From assembly GCF_003853415.1 (NCBI RefSeq), contig NZ_QTPP01000056.1, positions 1-43,085 of the forward strand: a stretch of 43,085 nucleotides of DNA, in the 5' to 3' direction. The notes beneath the pieces were generated by a model, which did not search any database, was not told the DNA's origin, and saw only the letters and a list, made by a program, of their open reading frames with translations. Position 1 is the first letter of the stretch. Each line of letters opens with the position of its first letter. Made by a program: the position numbers and the translations under genes. Origin of the DNA: Burkholderia sp. Bp9142. GTDB taxonomy: Bacteria; Pseudomonadota; Gammaproteobacteria; Burkholderiales; Burkholderiaceae. This document shows positions 22,390 to 30,298 of the stretch, in pieces.

Positions 22390-22700
22390 GCGAGATTCGC
22401 AAGAACGATCATCGTTTGATGCAGGTCCTGCTCGCACCGGTGATCTCGGAAAAGGCGACGCTGGTTGCCGACAAGAACGAGCAAGTCGTGTTCGAAGTCG
22501 CACCGGATGCCACGAAGCAGGAAGTGAAGGCGGCCGTCGAGCTGCTGTTCAAGGTTGAAGTTGATTCGGTCAACGTGCTGGTTCAGAAGGGCAAGCAAAA
22601 GCGCTTCGGCCGTTCGATGGGCCGCCGCAAGGACGTGAAGAAGGCGTACGTTTGCCTGAAGCCCGGCCAGGAAATCAACTTTGAAGCGGAGGCCAAGTAA
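22386..22700 (+). CDS. rplW: 50S ribosomal protein L23
   Basis: L23 sits at the tunnel exit and is the docking point for trigger factor and SRP. The 104 residues contain [20 protein letters not shown] and the C-terminal [19 protein letters not shown]. It overlaps the rplD stop by four bases (ATGA). rplB begins two bases after its stop. Confidence 0.97.
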
Positions 22701-22702
22701 TC

Positions 22703-23530
22703 ATGGCAATCGTTAAAGTTAAACCGACATCGCCGGGTCGCCGCGCGATGGTCAAGGTGGTCAACAAGAACCTGCACCAGGGCAAGCCGTTCGCGGCACT
22801 GCTCGACTCGCAGAGCTCGACCGCCGGCCGTAACAACAACGGTCGTATCACCACGCGTCACAAGGGTGGTGGTCACAAGCAGCACTACCGTATCGTCGAT
22901 TTCCGTCGCACGAAGGATGGCATCCCGGCAAAGGTCGAGCGTCTCGAGTACGACCCGAACCGTAGCGCGAACATCGCGCTGGTGCTCTACGCAGACGGCG
23001 AGCGTCGCTACATCATCGCCCCGAAGGGCCTGACCGTCGGCCAACAGCTGATGTCGGGTTCGGAAGCGCCGATCCGCGCAGGCAACACGCTGCCGATCCG
23101 CAACATTCCGGTCGGTACGACGATCCACTGCATCGAGATGCTGCCGGGCAAGGGCGCGCAAATGGCGCGTTCGGCTGGCACGTCGGCCATGCTGCTGGCA
23201 CGTGAAGGCGTCTACGCGCAGGTTCGTCTGCGTTCGGGCGAAATCCGTCGCGTGCACATCGAGTGCCGTGCAACGATCGGTGAAGTCGGCAACGAAGAGC
23301 ATAGCCTGCGCCAAATCGGCAAGGCTGGCGCGAACCGCTGGCGCGGTATCCGCCCGACGGTGCGTGGCGTTGCGATGAACCCGGTTGATCACCCGCACGG
23401 TGGTGGTGAGGGCAAGACGGCTGCAGGTCGCGACCCGGTGAGCCCGTGGGGTACGCCGGCTAAGGGTTACCGCACCCGCAGCAACAAGCGCACGACGACG
23501 ATGATCGTCCAGCGCCGTCACAAGCGTTAA
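22703..23530 (+). CDS. rplB: 50S ribosomal protein L2
   Basis: L2 is one of the most conserved ribosomal proteins and is needed for subunit joining and peptidyl transfer. The 275 residues show [20 protein letters not shown] near the N terminus. The signature [13 protein letters not shown] (about residues 225-237) contains the conserved histidine. A basic tail, [19 protein letters not shown], ends the protein. It is tightly linked to rplW upstream and to rpsS 10 bases downstream. Confidence 0.98.
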
Positions 23531-23540
23531 GGAGTAGGCA

Positions 23541-23816
23541 ATGGCACGTTCTGTAAAAAAAGGTCCGTTCTGCGACGCCCATTTGCTGAAGAAAGTTGAG
23601 GCGGCTGCAGCTTCGCGCGACAAAAAGCCGATCAAGACCTGGTCGCGTCGCTCGACGATTCTGCCGGATTTCATCGGCCTGACGATCGCTGTTCACAACG
23701 GCCGTCAACACGTTCCGGTGTACATCTCGGAAAACATGGTCGGCCACAAGCTTGGCGAGTTCGCACTGACCCGTACGTTCAAGGGTCACGCGGCCGACAA
23801 GAAGGCCAAGAAATAA
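23541..23816 (+). CDS. rpsS: 30S ribosomal protein S19
   Basis: S19 is a 30S head protein that forms bridges to the 50S subunit and contacts A-site tRNA. The 91 residues begin [20 protein letters not shown] and end with the conserved [24 protein letters not shown] at 23531-23534 precedes the ATG. rplV follows after 12 bases. Confidence 0.97.
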
Positions 23817-23828
23817 GGGGCAATCAAG

Positions 23829-24158
23829 ATGGAAGTGAAAGCAATTCATCGCGGTGCCCGCATCTCGGCGCAAAAAACGCGCCTTGTGGCTGACCAGATC
23901 CGCGGTTTGCCGGTCGACAAGGCGCTGAACGTTCTGACGTTCTCGCCGAAGAAGGCGGCTGGCATCGTGAAGAAGGTTGTGCTGTCGGCAATCGCGAATG
24001 CGGAGCACAACGAAGGCGCTGATATCGACGAGCTCAAGATCAAGAGCATCTATGTCGACAAGGCTGCATCGCTCAAGCGTTTCACCGCGCGCGCCAAGGG
24101 CCGCGGTAACCGCATCGAGAAGCAATCCTGTCACATCACTGTGACGGTCGGGAATTAA
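23829..24158 (+). CDS. rplV: 50S ribosomal protein L22
   Basis: L22 contributes the second protein constriction of the exit tunnel. The 109 residues begin [20 protein letters not shown]. The beta-hairpin carries [20 protein letters not shown] (about residues 78-97), the segment altered in some macrolide-resistant strains elsewhere. It looks normal here. AAGGGG lies upstream of the ATG. rpsC begins 11 bases after the stop. Confidence 0.97.
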
Positions 24159-24169
24159 GGAGCCATACG

Positions 24170-24970
24170 ATGGGACAGAAAATTCATCCGACTGGCTTCC
24201 GCCTGGCTGTCAGCCGTAATTGGGCTTCGCGTTGGTACGCGAACAACAACAATTTCGCGGCGATGCTGCAGGAAGACATCGGTGTTCGTGAATACCTGAA
24301 GAAGAAGCTGAAGAACGCTTCGGTCGGTCGGGTCGTCATCGAGCGTCCGGCGAAGAACGCGCGCATCACGATTTACAGCTCGCGTCCGGGCGTCGTCATC
24401 GGCAAGAAGGGCGAGGATATCGAACAGCTGAAGACGGAACTGCAGCGCCGCATGGGCGTGCCGGTTCACGTCAACATCGAAGAGATCCGCAAGCCGGAAA
24501 CCGATGCGCAACTGATCGCTGACTCGATCACGCAACAGCTCGAGCGCCGGATCATGTTCCGTCGCGCGATGAAGCGTGCGATGCAGAACGCGATGCGTCT
24601 GGGTGCCCAGGGCATCAAGATCATGAGCGCAGGCCGTCTGAACGGTATCGAAATCGCTCGTACGGAGTGGTATCGCGAAGGTCGCGTGCCCCTTCATACG
24701 CTGCGTGCCGACATCGACTACGCGACTTCGGAAGCGAAGACGACCTACGGGATCATCGGCGTCAAGGTGTGGGTGTACAAGGGCGACACGCTCGGCCGCA
24801 ACGACGCGCCGGTGGTCGAAGAAGTAGCCGAAGACAAGCGTCCGCGTCGCAATGCGCGTCCGGGCGACCGTCGTCCGCGCCGTGACGGCGAAGGCGGCGC
24901 TCCGGGTGCTCGTCGTGGCGCACCGCGCCGTGGCGCCGGCAAGCCCGAAGACGGCAAGACTGGAGAATAA
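24170..24970 (+). CDS. rpsC: 30S ribosomal protein S3
   Basis: S3 lines the mRNA entry channel and helps unwind mRNA. The 266 residues comprise an N-terminal region, a KH domain with GKKG at residues 78-81, and the S3 C-terminal domain (DYATSEAKTTYGIIGVKVW). They end in an unusual, basic and disordered-looking tail of about 45 residues rich in Arg, Gly and Pro (RPRRNARPGDRRPRRDGEG and onward). E. coli S3 is about 233 residues, so the tail is an extension. From memory, similar tails occur in other Burkholderiales. rplP starts two bases after the stop. Confidence 0.97.
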   Translation: MGQKIHPTGFRLAVSRNWASRWYANNNNFAAMLQEDIGVREYLKKKLKNASVGRVVIERPAKNARITIYSSRPGVVIGKKGEDIEQLKTELQRRMGVPVHVNIEEIRKPETDAQLIADSITQQLERRIMFRRAMKRAMQNAMRLGAQGIKIMSAGRLNGIEIARTEWYREGRVPLHTLRADIDYATSEAKTTYGIIGVKVWVYKGDTLGRNDAPVVEEVAEDKRPRRNARPGDRRPRRDGEGGAPGARRGAPRRGAGKPEDGKTGE

Positions 24971-24972
24971 CG

Positions 24973-25389
24973 ATGCTGCAACCGAAACGCAGGAAGTATC
25001 GTAAAGAGCAGAAGGGGCGTAACACCGGCAAGGCGACGCGCGGCAACGCAGTGTCGTTCGGTGACTTCGGCCTGAAGGCGATCGGTCGCGGTCGTTTGAC
25101 CGCACGTCAAATTGAAGCGGCGCGTCGTGCAATGACGCGTCACATCAAGCGTGGCGGCCGCATCTGGATCCGGATCTTCCCGGACAAGCCGATTTCGCAA
25201 AAGCCGGCAGAAGTGCGTATGGGTAACGGTAAGGGTAACCCGGAGTACTACGTCGCCGAGATCCAGCCGGGCAAGATGCTCTATGAAATGGACGGCGTAA
25301 CCGAAGAACTGGCACGCGAAGCGTTCCGTCTGGCTGCAGCCAAGCTGCCGCTGAAGACGGCATTCATCGTGCGCCAGCTCGGCGCCTAA
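24973..25389 (+). CDS. rplP: 50S ribosomal protein L16
   Basis: L16 organises the A-tRNA binding region of the 50S subunit and is a late assembly protein. The 138 residues begin MLQPKRRKYRKEQKGRN. They contain RITSRHI-like ARRAMTRHIKRGGRIWIRIF and the arginine-bearing MGNGKGNPEYYVAEI loop. The arginine at about position 81 (EVRMG), hydroxylated by RoxA in E. coli, is present. GGAG lies about 8 bases before the ATG. Confidence 0.97.
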   Translation: MLQPKRRKYRKEQKGRNTGKATRGNAVSFGDFGLKAIGRGRLTARQIEAARRAMTRHIKRGGRIWIRIFPDKPISQKPAEVRMGNGKGNPEYYVAEIQPGKMLYEMDGVTEELAREAFRLAAAKLPLKTAFIVRQLGA

Positions 25390-25398
25390 GGAGAAAAC

Positions 25399-25593
25399 AT
25401 GAAGGCTTCCGAACTTCTCCAGAAAGACCAGGCCGCGCTCAACAAGGAGCTGGCGGACCTGCTGAAGGCGCAATTCGGCCTGCGCATGCAACTCGCGACC
25501 CAGCAGCTCACGAACACGAGCCAGCTGAAGAAGGTTCGTCGCGACATCGCACGTGTGCGGACCGTCATGACTCAGAAGGCGAACCAGAAATGA
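25399..25593 (+). CDS. rpmC: 50S ribosomal protein L29
   Basis: L29 is a small two-helix protein at the tunnel exit beside L23. The 64 residues begin [19 protein letters not shown] and end in the helix [24 protein letters not shown] (25390-25393) precedes the ATG. Its stop overlaps the rpsQ start by four bases (ATGA), implying translational coupling. Confidence 0.96.
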
Positions 25594-25862
25594 ACGATAG
25601 CGTGAAAACCTCGCTGAAGCGGACGCTGGTCGGTCGGGTCGTCAGCAACAAGATGGACAAGACCGTCACCGTGCTGATCGAGCACCGCGTCAAGCACCCG
25701 ATCTACGGCAAGTATGTCGTGCGCTCGAAGAAGTACCACGCGCATGATGAAGCGAACACCTGCAACGAAGGCGATCTCGTCGAAATCCAGGAAACTCGTC
25801 CTGTTTCGAAGACGAAGGCCTGGGCGGTGTCGCGCCTCGTCGAAGCAGCTCGCGTCATCTAA
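25590..25862 (+). CDS. rpsQ: 30S ribosomal protein S17
   Basis: S17 is an OB-fold primary binder of the 16S rRNA 5' domain. The 90 residues contain [20 protein letters not shown] and the conserved [20 protein letters not shown] block. It overlaps rpmC by four bases. It is the last gene of the S10 operon, followed by a 309-base gap with a hairpin and the spc promoter. Confidence 0.96.
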
Positions 25863-25885
25863 GCGGGCAGCGCAGTAGGCAGTAA

Positions 25886-25910
25886 CAGGCACTTCGGCAC
25901 GAAGTGCTTG
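25886..25910 (+). terminator. Hairpin after rpsQ, possible S10 operon terminator
   Basis: GCACTTCG (25889-25896) and CGAAGTGC (25900-25907) pair perfectly over a 3-base loop. The stem extends to 25886-25910 through CAG/TTG with one wobble. The nearest T run (TTTTT, 25922-25926) is 11 bases away, so this is not a canonical intrinsic terminator. It may mark the processed or Rho-dependent 3' end of the S10 operon. Confidence 0.4.
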
Positions 25911-25928
25911 AAATCGCAAAGTTTTTGC

Positions 25929-25956
25929 TTGCGTGACCAGGGTTATTTGTTATAAT
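25929..25956 (+). promoter_or_regulatory. Promoter of the spc operon
   Basis: TTGCGT (25929-25934) and a perfect TATAAT (25951-25956) are 16 bases apart. An overlapping TTGCTT (25925-25930) would give a 20-base spacer and is less likely. The transcription start is expected near 25963. Confidence 0.8.
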
Positions 25957-25962
25957 CCTGGT
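25936..25962 (+). repeat. Inverted repeat overlapping the spc promoter -10
   Basis: ACCAGGGTTAT (25936-25946) and ATAATCCTGGT (25952-25962) are inverted repeats matching at 10 of 11 positions, with a 5-base spacer. The right arm includes most of the TATAAT box and the left arm lies in the spacer. It could be an operator for a dimeric regulator, or chance built around TATAAT. Confidence 0.6.
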
Positions 25963-26171
25963 CTTCCCTCTTTATGGGAGCCCCGTCGCGGGCGAAATTG
26001 GTGGGGGAAGCGGACTGGCGCCAGCCTGTCTGAAAGATTCACCGAATTGCGATGGCGGGTTTCGTTTGCCGTCGCTGCTGTTCCAACCCAAGCAGCCGAT
26101 TGGCTGACGGGACCAAGACTGACCGAATGCATCATGGTGGTGCATCCGGATTAAGTTGGGAAAGACAAACC

Positions 26172-26540
26172 ATGATCCAGACCGAATCTCGGCTCGAAGT
26201 AGCCGACAACACGGGTGCGCGTGAAGTCATGTGCATCAAGGTGCTCGGCGGCTCGAAGCGTCGTTATGCCGGCATTGGCGACATCATCAAGGTGACCGTC
26301 AAAGAAGCAACGCCGCGCGGGCGCGTGAAGAAAGGCGAAATCTACAACGCCGTGGTGGTCCGCACCGCCAAGGGTGTTCGCCGTCAAGACGGCTCGCTGA
26401 TCAAGTTCGACGGCAACGCCGCTGTGCTTTTGAATAACAAGCTTGAGCCGATCGGCACCCGTATCTTCGGGCCGGTGACGCGTGAGCTGCGTAGCGAACG
26501 ATTCATGAAGATCGTTTCGCTGGCGCCGGAAGTGCTGTAA
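26172..26540 (+). CDS. rplN: 50S ribosomal protein L14
   Basis: L14 forms intersubunit bridges with 16S rRNA and binds the silencing factor RsfS. The start at 26172 gives 122 residues beginning MIQTESRLEVADNTGAREVM, the standard L14 opening. The in-phase frame open from 26052 would add 40 unrelated residues. The core carries AVVVRTAKGVRRQDGSLIKF. It is the first gene of the spc operon. Confidence 0.97.
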   Translation: MIQTESRLEVADNTGAREVMCIKVLGGSKRRYAGIGDIIKVTVKEATPRGRVKKGEIYNAVVVRTAKGVRRQDGSLIKFDGNAAVLLNNKLEPIGTRIFGPVTRELRSERFMKIVSLAPEVL

Positions 26541-26549
26541 GGAGTCGCG

Positions 26550-26858
26550 ATGAACAAGATTCGCAAAGGTGACGAAGTCATCGTCGTCACTGGCAAAGAC
26601 AAGGGCAAGCGCGGCGTCGTGCTGGCTGTCGGTGCAGAACATGTGACGGTTGAGGGTATCAACCTCGTCAAGAAGCATGTGAAGCCGAACCCGATGAAGG
26701 GTACGACGGGCGGCGTGGAAGCGAAGACGATGCCCCTGCATATTTCGAACGTCGCACTGGTCGACGCGAATGGCAAGGCGTCGCGTGTTGGCATCAAGGT
26801 CGAGGAAGGCAAGAAGGTTCGCTTCCTGAAGACGACCGGTGCCGTACTGAGCGCCTGA
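26550..26858 (+). CDS. rplX: 50S ribosomal protein L24
   Basis: L24 starts 50S assembly by binding the 5' domain of 23S rRNA. The 102 residues open with [20 protein letters not shown], the KOW-motif region. [20 protein letters not shown] lies in the middle. AAGGAG overlaps the rplN stop and sits 5 bases before the ATG. Confidence 0.97.
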
Positions 26859-26874
26859 CGCAGCGGAGTAAAAA

Positions 26875-27414
26875 ATGGCTCGTTTTCAAGAGTTTTACAA
26901 AGAAAAGGTTGTGCCCGGCCTGATCGAGAAGTTCGGTTACAAGTCGGTCATGGAAGTGCCGCGCATCACCAAGATCACGCTGAACATGGGTCTTGGCGAA
27001 GCGATCGCTGACAAGAAGATCATCGAGAACGCCGTTGGCGACCTCACGAAGATCGCTGGTCAGAAGCCGGTCGTCACGAAGGCACGCAAGGCAATCGCAG
27101 GCTTCAAGATCCGCCAGGGTTACCCGATCGGCGCGATGGTGACGCTGCGTGGTCAAGCGATGTACGAATTCCTCGACCGTTTCGTGACCGTTGCCCTGCC
27201 CCGCGTGCGTGACTTCCGCGGCGTGTCGGGTCGTGCCTTCGATGGCCGCGGCAATTACAACATCGGTGTGAAAGAGCAGATCATTTTCCCCGAAATCGAC
27301 TACGACAAGATCGACGCACTGCGTGGGCTGAACATCAGCATCACGACGACTGCGAAGACCGACGACGAAGCAAAGGCTCTGCTCGCCAGCTTCAAGTTCC
27401 CGTTCAGAAACTGA
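26875..27414 (+). CDS. rplE: 50S ribosomal protein L5
   Basis: L5 binds 5S rRNA in the central protuberance and contacts P-site tRNA. The 179 residues contain the signatures PRITKITLNMGLGEA and GAMVTLRGQAMYEFLDR. The C-terminal NIGVKEQIIFPEIDYDKID is also conserved. GGAG precedes the ATG. rpsN starts 7 bases after the stop. Confidence 0.97.
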   Translation: MARFQEFYKEKVVPGLIEKFGYKSVMEVPRITKITLNMGLGEAIADKKIIENAVGDLTKIAGQKPVVTKARKAIAGFKIRQGYPIGAMVTLRGQAMYEFLDRFVTVALPRVRDFRGVSGRAFDGRGNYNIGVKEQIIFPEIDYDKIDALRGLNISITTTAKTDDEAKALLASFKFPFRN

Positions 27415-27421
27415 GGTTACC

Positions 27422-27727
27422 GTGGCTAAACTGGCACTGATCGAACGTGAAAAGAAGCGCGCCCGCCTGGTCGCGAAGTTCGCAGCAAAGCGCGAAGCGC
27501 TGAAGGCGATCGTCGAAGACCAAAGCAAGTCGGAAGAAGAGCGCTACGAAGCACGCCTGGAGCTGCAGCAACTGCCCCGCAACGCAAACCCGACCCGCCA
27601 GCGTAACCGCTGCGCGATCACGGGCCGTCCGCGTGGCACGTTCCGTAAATTCGGCCTCGCGCGTAACAAGATTCGTGAAATCGCATTCCGTGGCGAGATT
27701 CCTGGCCTGACCAAGGCGAGCTGGTAA
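27422..27727 (+). CDS. rpsN: 30S ribosomal protein S14 (zinc-free form)
   Basis: S14 is a late-binding 30S head protein. The start is GTG at 27422, giving 101 residues that begin MAKLALIEREKKRARLV. This is the longer, zinc-independent form. Only one cysteine is visible (Cys64 in RNRCAITGRPRG), and there are no paired CXXC motifs. It lies between rplE and rpsH as in other proteobacteria. Confidence 0.96.
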   Translation: MAKLALIEREKKRARLVAKFAAKREALKAIVEDQSKSEEERYEARLELQQLPRNANPTRQRNRCAITGRPRGTFRKFGLARNKIREIAFRGEIPGLTKASW

Positions 27728-27741
27728 TAGGAGAAACGTAA

Positions 27742-28137
27742 ATGAGCATGAGTGATCCTATCGCCGATATGCTGACTCGCATCCGCAACGCGCAGATGGT
27801 CGAGAAGGTATCGGTCGCGATGCCCTCGTCGAAGGTCAAGGTTGCAATCGCGCAAGTCCTGAAGGACGAAGGTTATATCGACGATTTCGCCGTCAAGGCG
27901 GAAGGTGCGAAGTCCGAACTGAATATCGCGCTGAAGTACTACGCAGGCCGCCCGGTCATCGAACGCCTCGAGCGCGTGTCGAAGCCTGGTCTGCGCGTGT
28001 ACCGCGGCCGTAACGACATTCCGCAGGTCATGAACGGCCTGGGTGTGGCAATCGTGTCGACGCCGAAGGGCGTGATGACCGACCGCAAGGCGCGCGCTAC
28101 CGGCGTCGGCGGCGAAGTCATCTGCTACGTTGCTTAA
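27742..28137 (+). CDS. rpsH: 30S ribosomal protein S8
   Basis: S8 organises the central domain of 16S rRNA and represses the spc operon in E. coli. ATG 27742 is 8 bases after AGGAG (27729-27733). A second ATG at 27748 would be 14 bases away and is less likely. The 131 residues include MSDPIADMLTRIRNAQMV and the C-terminal GLGVAIVSTPKGVMTDRKAR block with the GGEVICYVA end. Confidence 0.97.
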   Translation: MSMSDPIADMLTRIRNAQMVEKVSVAMPSSKVKVAIAQVLKDEGYIDDFAVKAEGAKSELNIALKYYAGRPVIERLERVSKPGLRVYRGRNDIPQVMNGLGVAIVSTPKGVMTDRKARATGVGGEVICYVA

Positions 28138-28155
28138 AGCCGAGGAGAGAGAAAC

Positions 28156-28686
28156 ATGTCTCGAGTAGGTAAGAGCCCGATCGCGCTGCAAGGCGCGGAA
28201 GTCAAGCTGGCCGACGGTGCGATCACCGTCAAGGGCCCGCTGGGCACCATCACGCAAGCGATCAATCCGCTCGTGAACGTGGCGAACAACGACGGCACGC
28301 TGAATCTGTCGCCGGTCGACGAAAGCCGCGAAGCAAACGCACTGTCGGGCACGATGCGCGCGATCATCGCGAATGCCGTGCACGGCGTGACCAAGGGTTT
28401 CGAGCGCAAGCTGACGCTGGTTGGCGTCGGTTATCGTGCGCAAGCGCAAGGCGACAAGCTGAACCTGTCGCTGGGTTTCTCGCACCCGGTGGTGCACCAG
28501 ATGCCGGAAGGCGTCAAGGCTGAAACCCCGACGCAAACCGAAATCGTGATCAAGGGGATCAACAAGCAACAAGTCGGTCAAGTAGCTGCGGAAGTCCGCG
28601 GTTACCGTCCGCCGGAGCCCTACAAGGGCAAGGGCGTGCGCTATTCCGACGAGGTTGTGATCCTCAAAGAAACGAAGAAGAAGTAA
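28156..28686 (+). CDS. rplF: 50S ribosomal protein L6
   Basis: L6 lies beside the sarcin-ricin loop and the elongation-factor site. The 176 residues show two related domains. The first begins MSRVGKSPIALQGAEVKLAD. The C-terminal one ends with EVRGYRPPEPYKGKGVRYSD, the L6 signature. GGAG at 28143-28146 lies upstream of the ATG. Confidence 0.97.
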   Translation: MSRVGKSPIALQGAEVKLADGAITVKGPLGTITQAINPLVNVANNDGTLNLSPVDESREANALSGTMRAIIANAVHGVTKGFERKLTLVGVGYRAQAQGDKLNLSLGFSHPVVHQMPEGVKAETPTQTEIVIKGINKQQVGQVAAEVRGYRPPEPYKGKGVRYSDEVVILKETKKK

Positions 28687-28698
28687 GGGTGCGCAATC

Positions 28699-29064
28699 AT
28701 GGATAAGACTCAATCTCGCCTGCGCCGCGCTCGCCAGACGCGTATCAAGATCGCTGAGCTGCAGGTCGCGCGTCTCGCCGTGCATCGCACGAACACGCAC
28801 ATCTACGCTCAAGTGTTCTCGCCCTGCGGCACCAAGGTGCTCGCCAGCGCGTCGACGCTCGAAGCAGAAGTGCGCGCCGAACTGGCCGACAAGTCGGGCA
28901 AGGGCGGCAACGTTAATGCCGCGACGCTGATCGGCAAGCGTATTGCCGAGAAGGCAAAGGCTGCCGGCATCGAATCCGTCGCCTTCGACCGCTCGGGCTT
29001 CCGCTACCACGGCCGCGTCAAGGCGCTGGCTGAGGCAGCTCGCGAAGCTGGGCTCAAGTTCTAA
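28699..29064 (+). CDS. rplR: 50S ribosomal protein L18
   Basis: L18 delivers 5S rRNA to the central protuberance together with L5. The 121 residues have a basic N terminus ([20 protein letters not shown]) and the conserved [20 protein letters not shown]. The C-terminal [20 protein letters not shown] is the 5S-binding end. AAGGGTG precedes the ATG. Confidence 0.97.
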
Positions 29065-29078
29065 GGAAGGAATTCGTC

Positions 29079-29597
29079 ATGGCAAAGATGCAAGCGAAAG
29101 TTCAGGCTGACGAGCGCGACGACGGCCTTCGTGAAAAGATGATTTCGGTCAATCGCGTGACCAAGGTCGTGAAGGGTGGCCGTATTCTCGGCTTCGCCGC
29201 ACTGACCGTGGTTGGCGACGGTGATGGCCGCATCGGTATGGGCAAGGGCAAGGCGAAGGAAGTGCCGGTCGCTGTCCAGAAGGCAATGGAACAAGCTCGC
29301 CGCAACATGTTCAAGGTGCCGCTCAAGAACGGCACGCTGCAGCACGAAGTGCACGGCAAGCATGGCGCATCCGCTGTCCTCCTCGCTCCGGCGAAGGCAG
29401 GTACGGGCGTGATCGCCGGCGGCCCGATGCGCGCAGTGTTCGACGTGATGGGCGTTCAGAACGTCGTGGCAAAGAGCCACGGTTCGACGAACCCGTACAA
29501 CCTCGTTCGCGCCACGCTGGACGGTCTGCGCAAGCAGTCGACCCCGGCAGACATCGCGGCGAAGCGCGGCAAGTCCGTCGAAGATATTTTGGGCTAA
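29079..29597 (+). CDS. rpsE: 30S ribosomal protein S5
   Basis: S5 sits at the mRNA entry channel and affects fidelity and spectinomycin sensitivity. The 172 residues have the N-terminal dsRBD-like fold starting LREKMISVNRVTKVVKGGR, with the loop that harbours spectinomycin-resistance changes elsewhere. The conserved GVIAGGPMRAVFDVMGV lies in the second domain. GGAAGGAA precedes the ATG. Confidence 0.97.
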   Translation: MAKMQAKVQADERDDGLREKMISVNRVTKVVKGGRILGFAALTVVGDGDGRIGMGKGKAKEVPVAVQKAMEQARRNMFKVPLKNGTLQHEVHGKHGASAVLLAPAKAGTGVIAGGPMRAVFDVMGVQNVVAKSHGSTNPYNLVRATLDGLRKQSTPADIAAKRGKSVEDILG

Positions 29598-29612
29598 GCC
29601 CGGGTGGTCACC

Positions 29613-29795
29613 ATGTCTGAAAAAACTGTCAAGGTTCAGCTCGTGAAGAGCCTGATCGGGACCCGCGAATCGCACCGCGCGACCGTGCGTGGCCTGGGCC
29701 TGCGCCGACTCAACTCGGTTAGCGAGCTGCAGGACACGCCGGCGGTCCGCGGCATGATCAACAAGGTCTCGTACCTCGTTAAGGTCATCGCGTAA
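29613..29795 (+). CDS. rpmD: 50S ribosomal protein L30
   Basis: L30 is a small 50S protein. I choose ATG 29613, giving 60 residues that begin [20 protein letters not shown], the usual length. A GTG at 29604 would add three residues. GGTGGT about 5 bases upstream is only a moderate ribosome binding site, and translation may be coupled to rpsE, whose stop is 15 bases away. The conserved [20 protein letters not shown] is present. Confidence 0.95.
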
Positions 29796-29821
29796 GCGGC
29801 CCTACGGATCAAGGAGTTGAT

Positions 29822-30256
29822 ATGGAATTGAATAACCTGAAGCCGGCCGCTGGTGCCAAGCACGCCAAGCGTCGCGTCGGCCGCGGCATCGGTTCGGGCC
29901 TCGGCAAGACGGCTGGCCGTGGTCACAAGGGTCAGAAATCGCGTTCGGGCGGCTTCCACAAAGTCGGTTTCGAAGGCGGTCAGATGCCGCTGCAACGTCG
30001 TCTGCCGAAGCGCGGTTTCACGTCGCTGACGAAGGAATTCGTCGGTGAAGTGCGTCTGGGCGACCTCGAGAAGCTGCCGGTCGATGAAATCGATCTGCTC
30101 GCACTGAAGCAAGCCGGCCTGGTCGGCGAGCTGACGAAGAGCGCAAAGATCATCGCGACGGGCGAACTGAAGCGCAAGATCGTCGTGAAGGGTCTCGGTG
30201 CCACCAAGGGTGCGCGCGCTGCGATCGAAGCGGCTGGCGGTTCGTTCGCCGAGTGA
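29822..30256 (+). CDS. rplO: 50S ribosomal protein L15
   Basis: L15 is a late 50S assembly protein with a long, glycine-rich N-terminal extension into rRNA. The 144 residues contain GRGIGSGLGKTAGRGHKGQK followed by SRSGGFHKVGFEGGQMPLQR. AAGGAG precedes the ATG. secY follows after 42 bases. Confidence 0.97.
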   Translation: MELNNLKPAAGAKHAKRRVGRGIGSGLGKTAGRGHKGQKSRSGGFHKVGFEGGQMPLQRRLPKRGFTSLTKEFVGEVRLGDLEKLPVDEIDLLALKQAGLVGELTKSAKIIATGELKRKIVVKGLGATKGARAAIEAAGGSFAE

Positions 30257-30298
30257 CACGCGTAGCGCGTCGTTACTTGCATTCATCGGAGAAGGTAC

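Larger units (their letters stand above)
25911..26171 (+). other. spc operon leader and promoter region
   Basis: This is the rest of the 309-base gap between rpsQ and rplN. It holds the promoter at 25929-25956 and a leader of about 210 bases. No coding frame with ribosomal-protein character is present, though an open frame runs in phase into rplN from 26052. I reject that extension because rplN has its normal start at 26172. The long leader leaves room for regulation that I cannot identify. Confidence 0.6.

Noticed and set aside
26052..26171. N-terminal extension of L14 in frame with rplN
   Set aside because: It covers the transcribed leader, lacks L14 similarity, and the start at 26172 gives the standard length.
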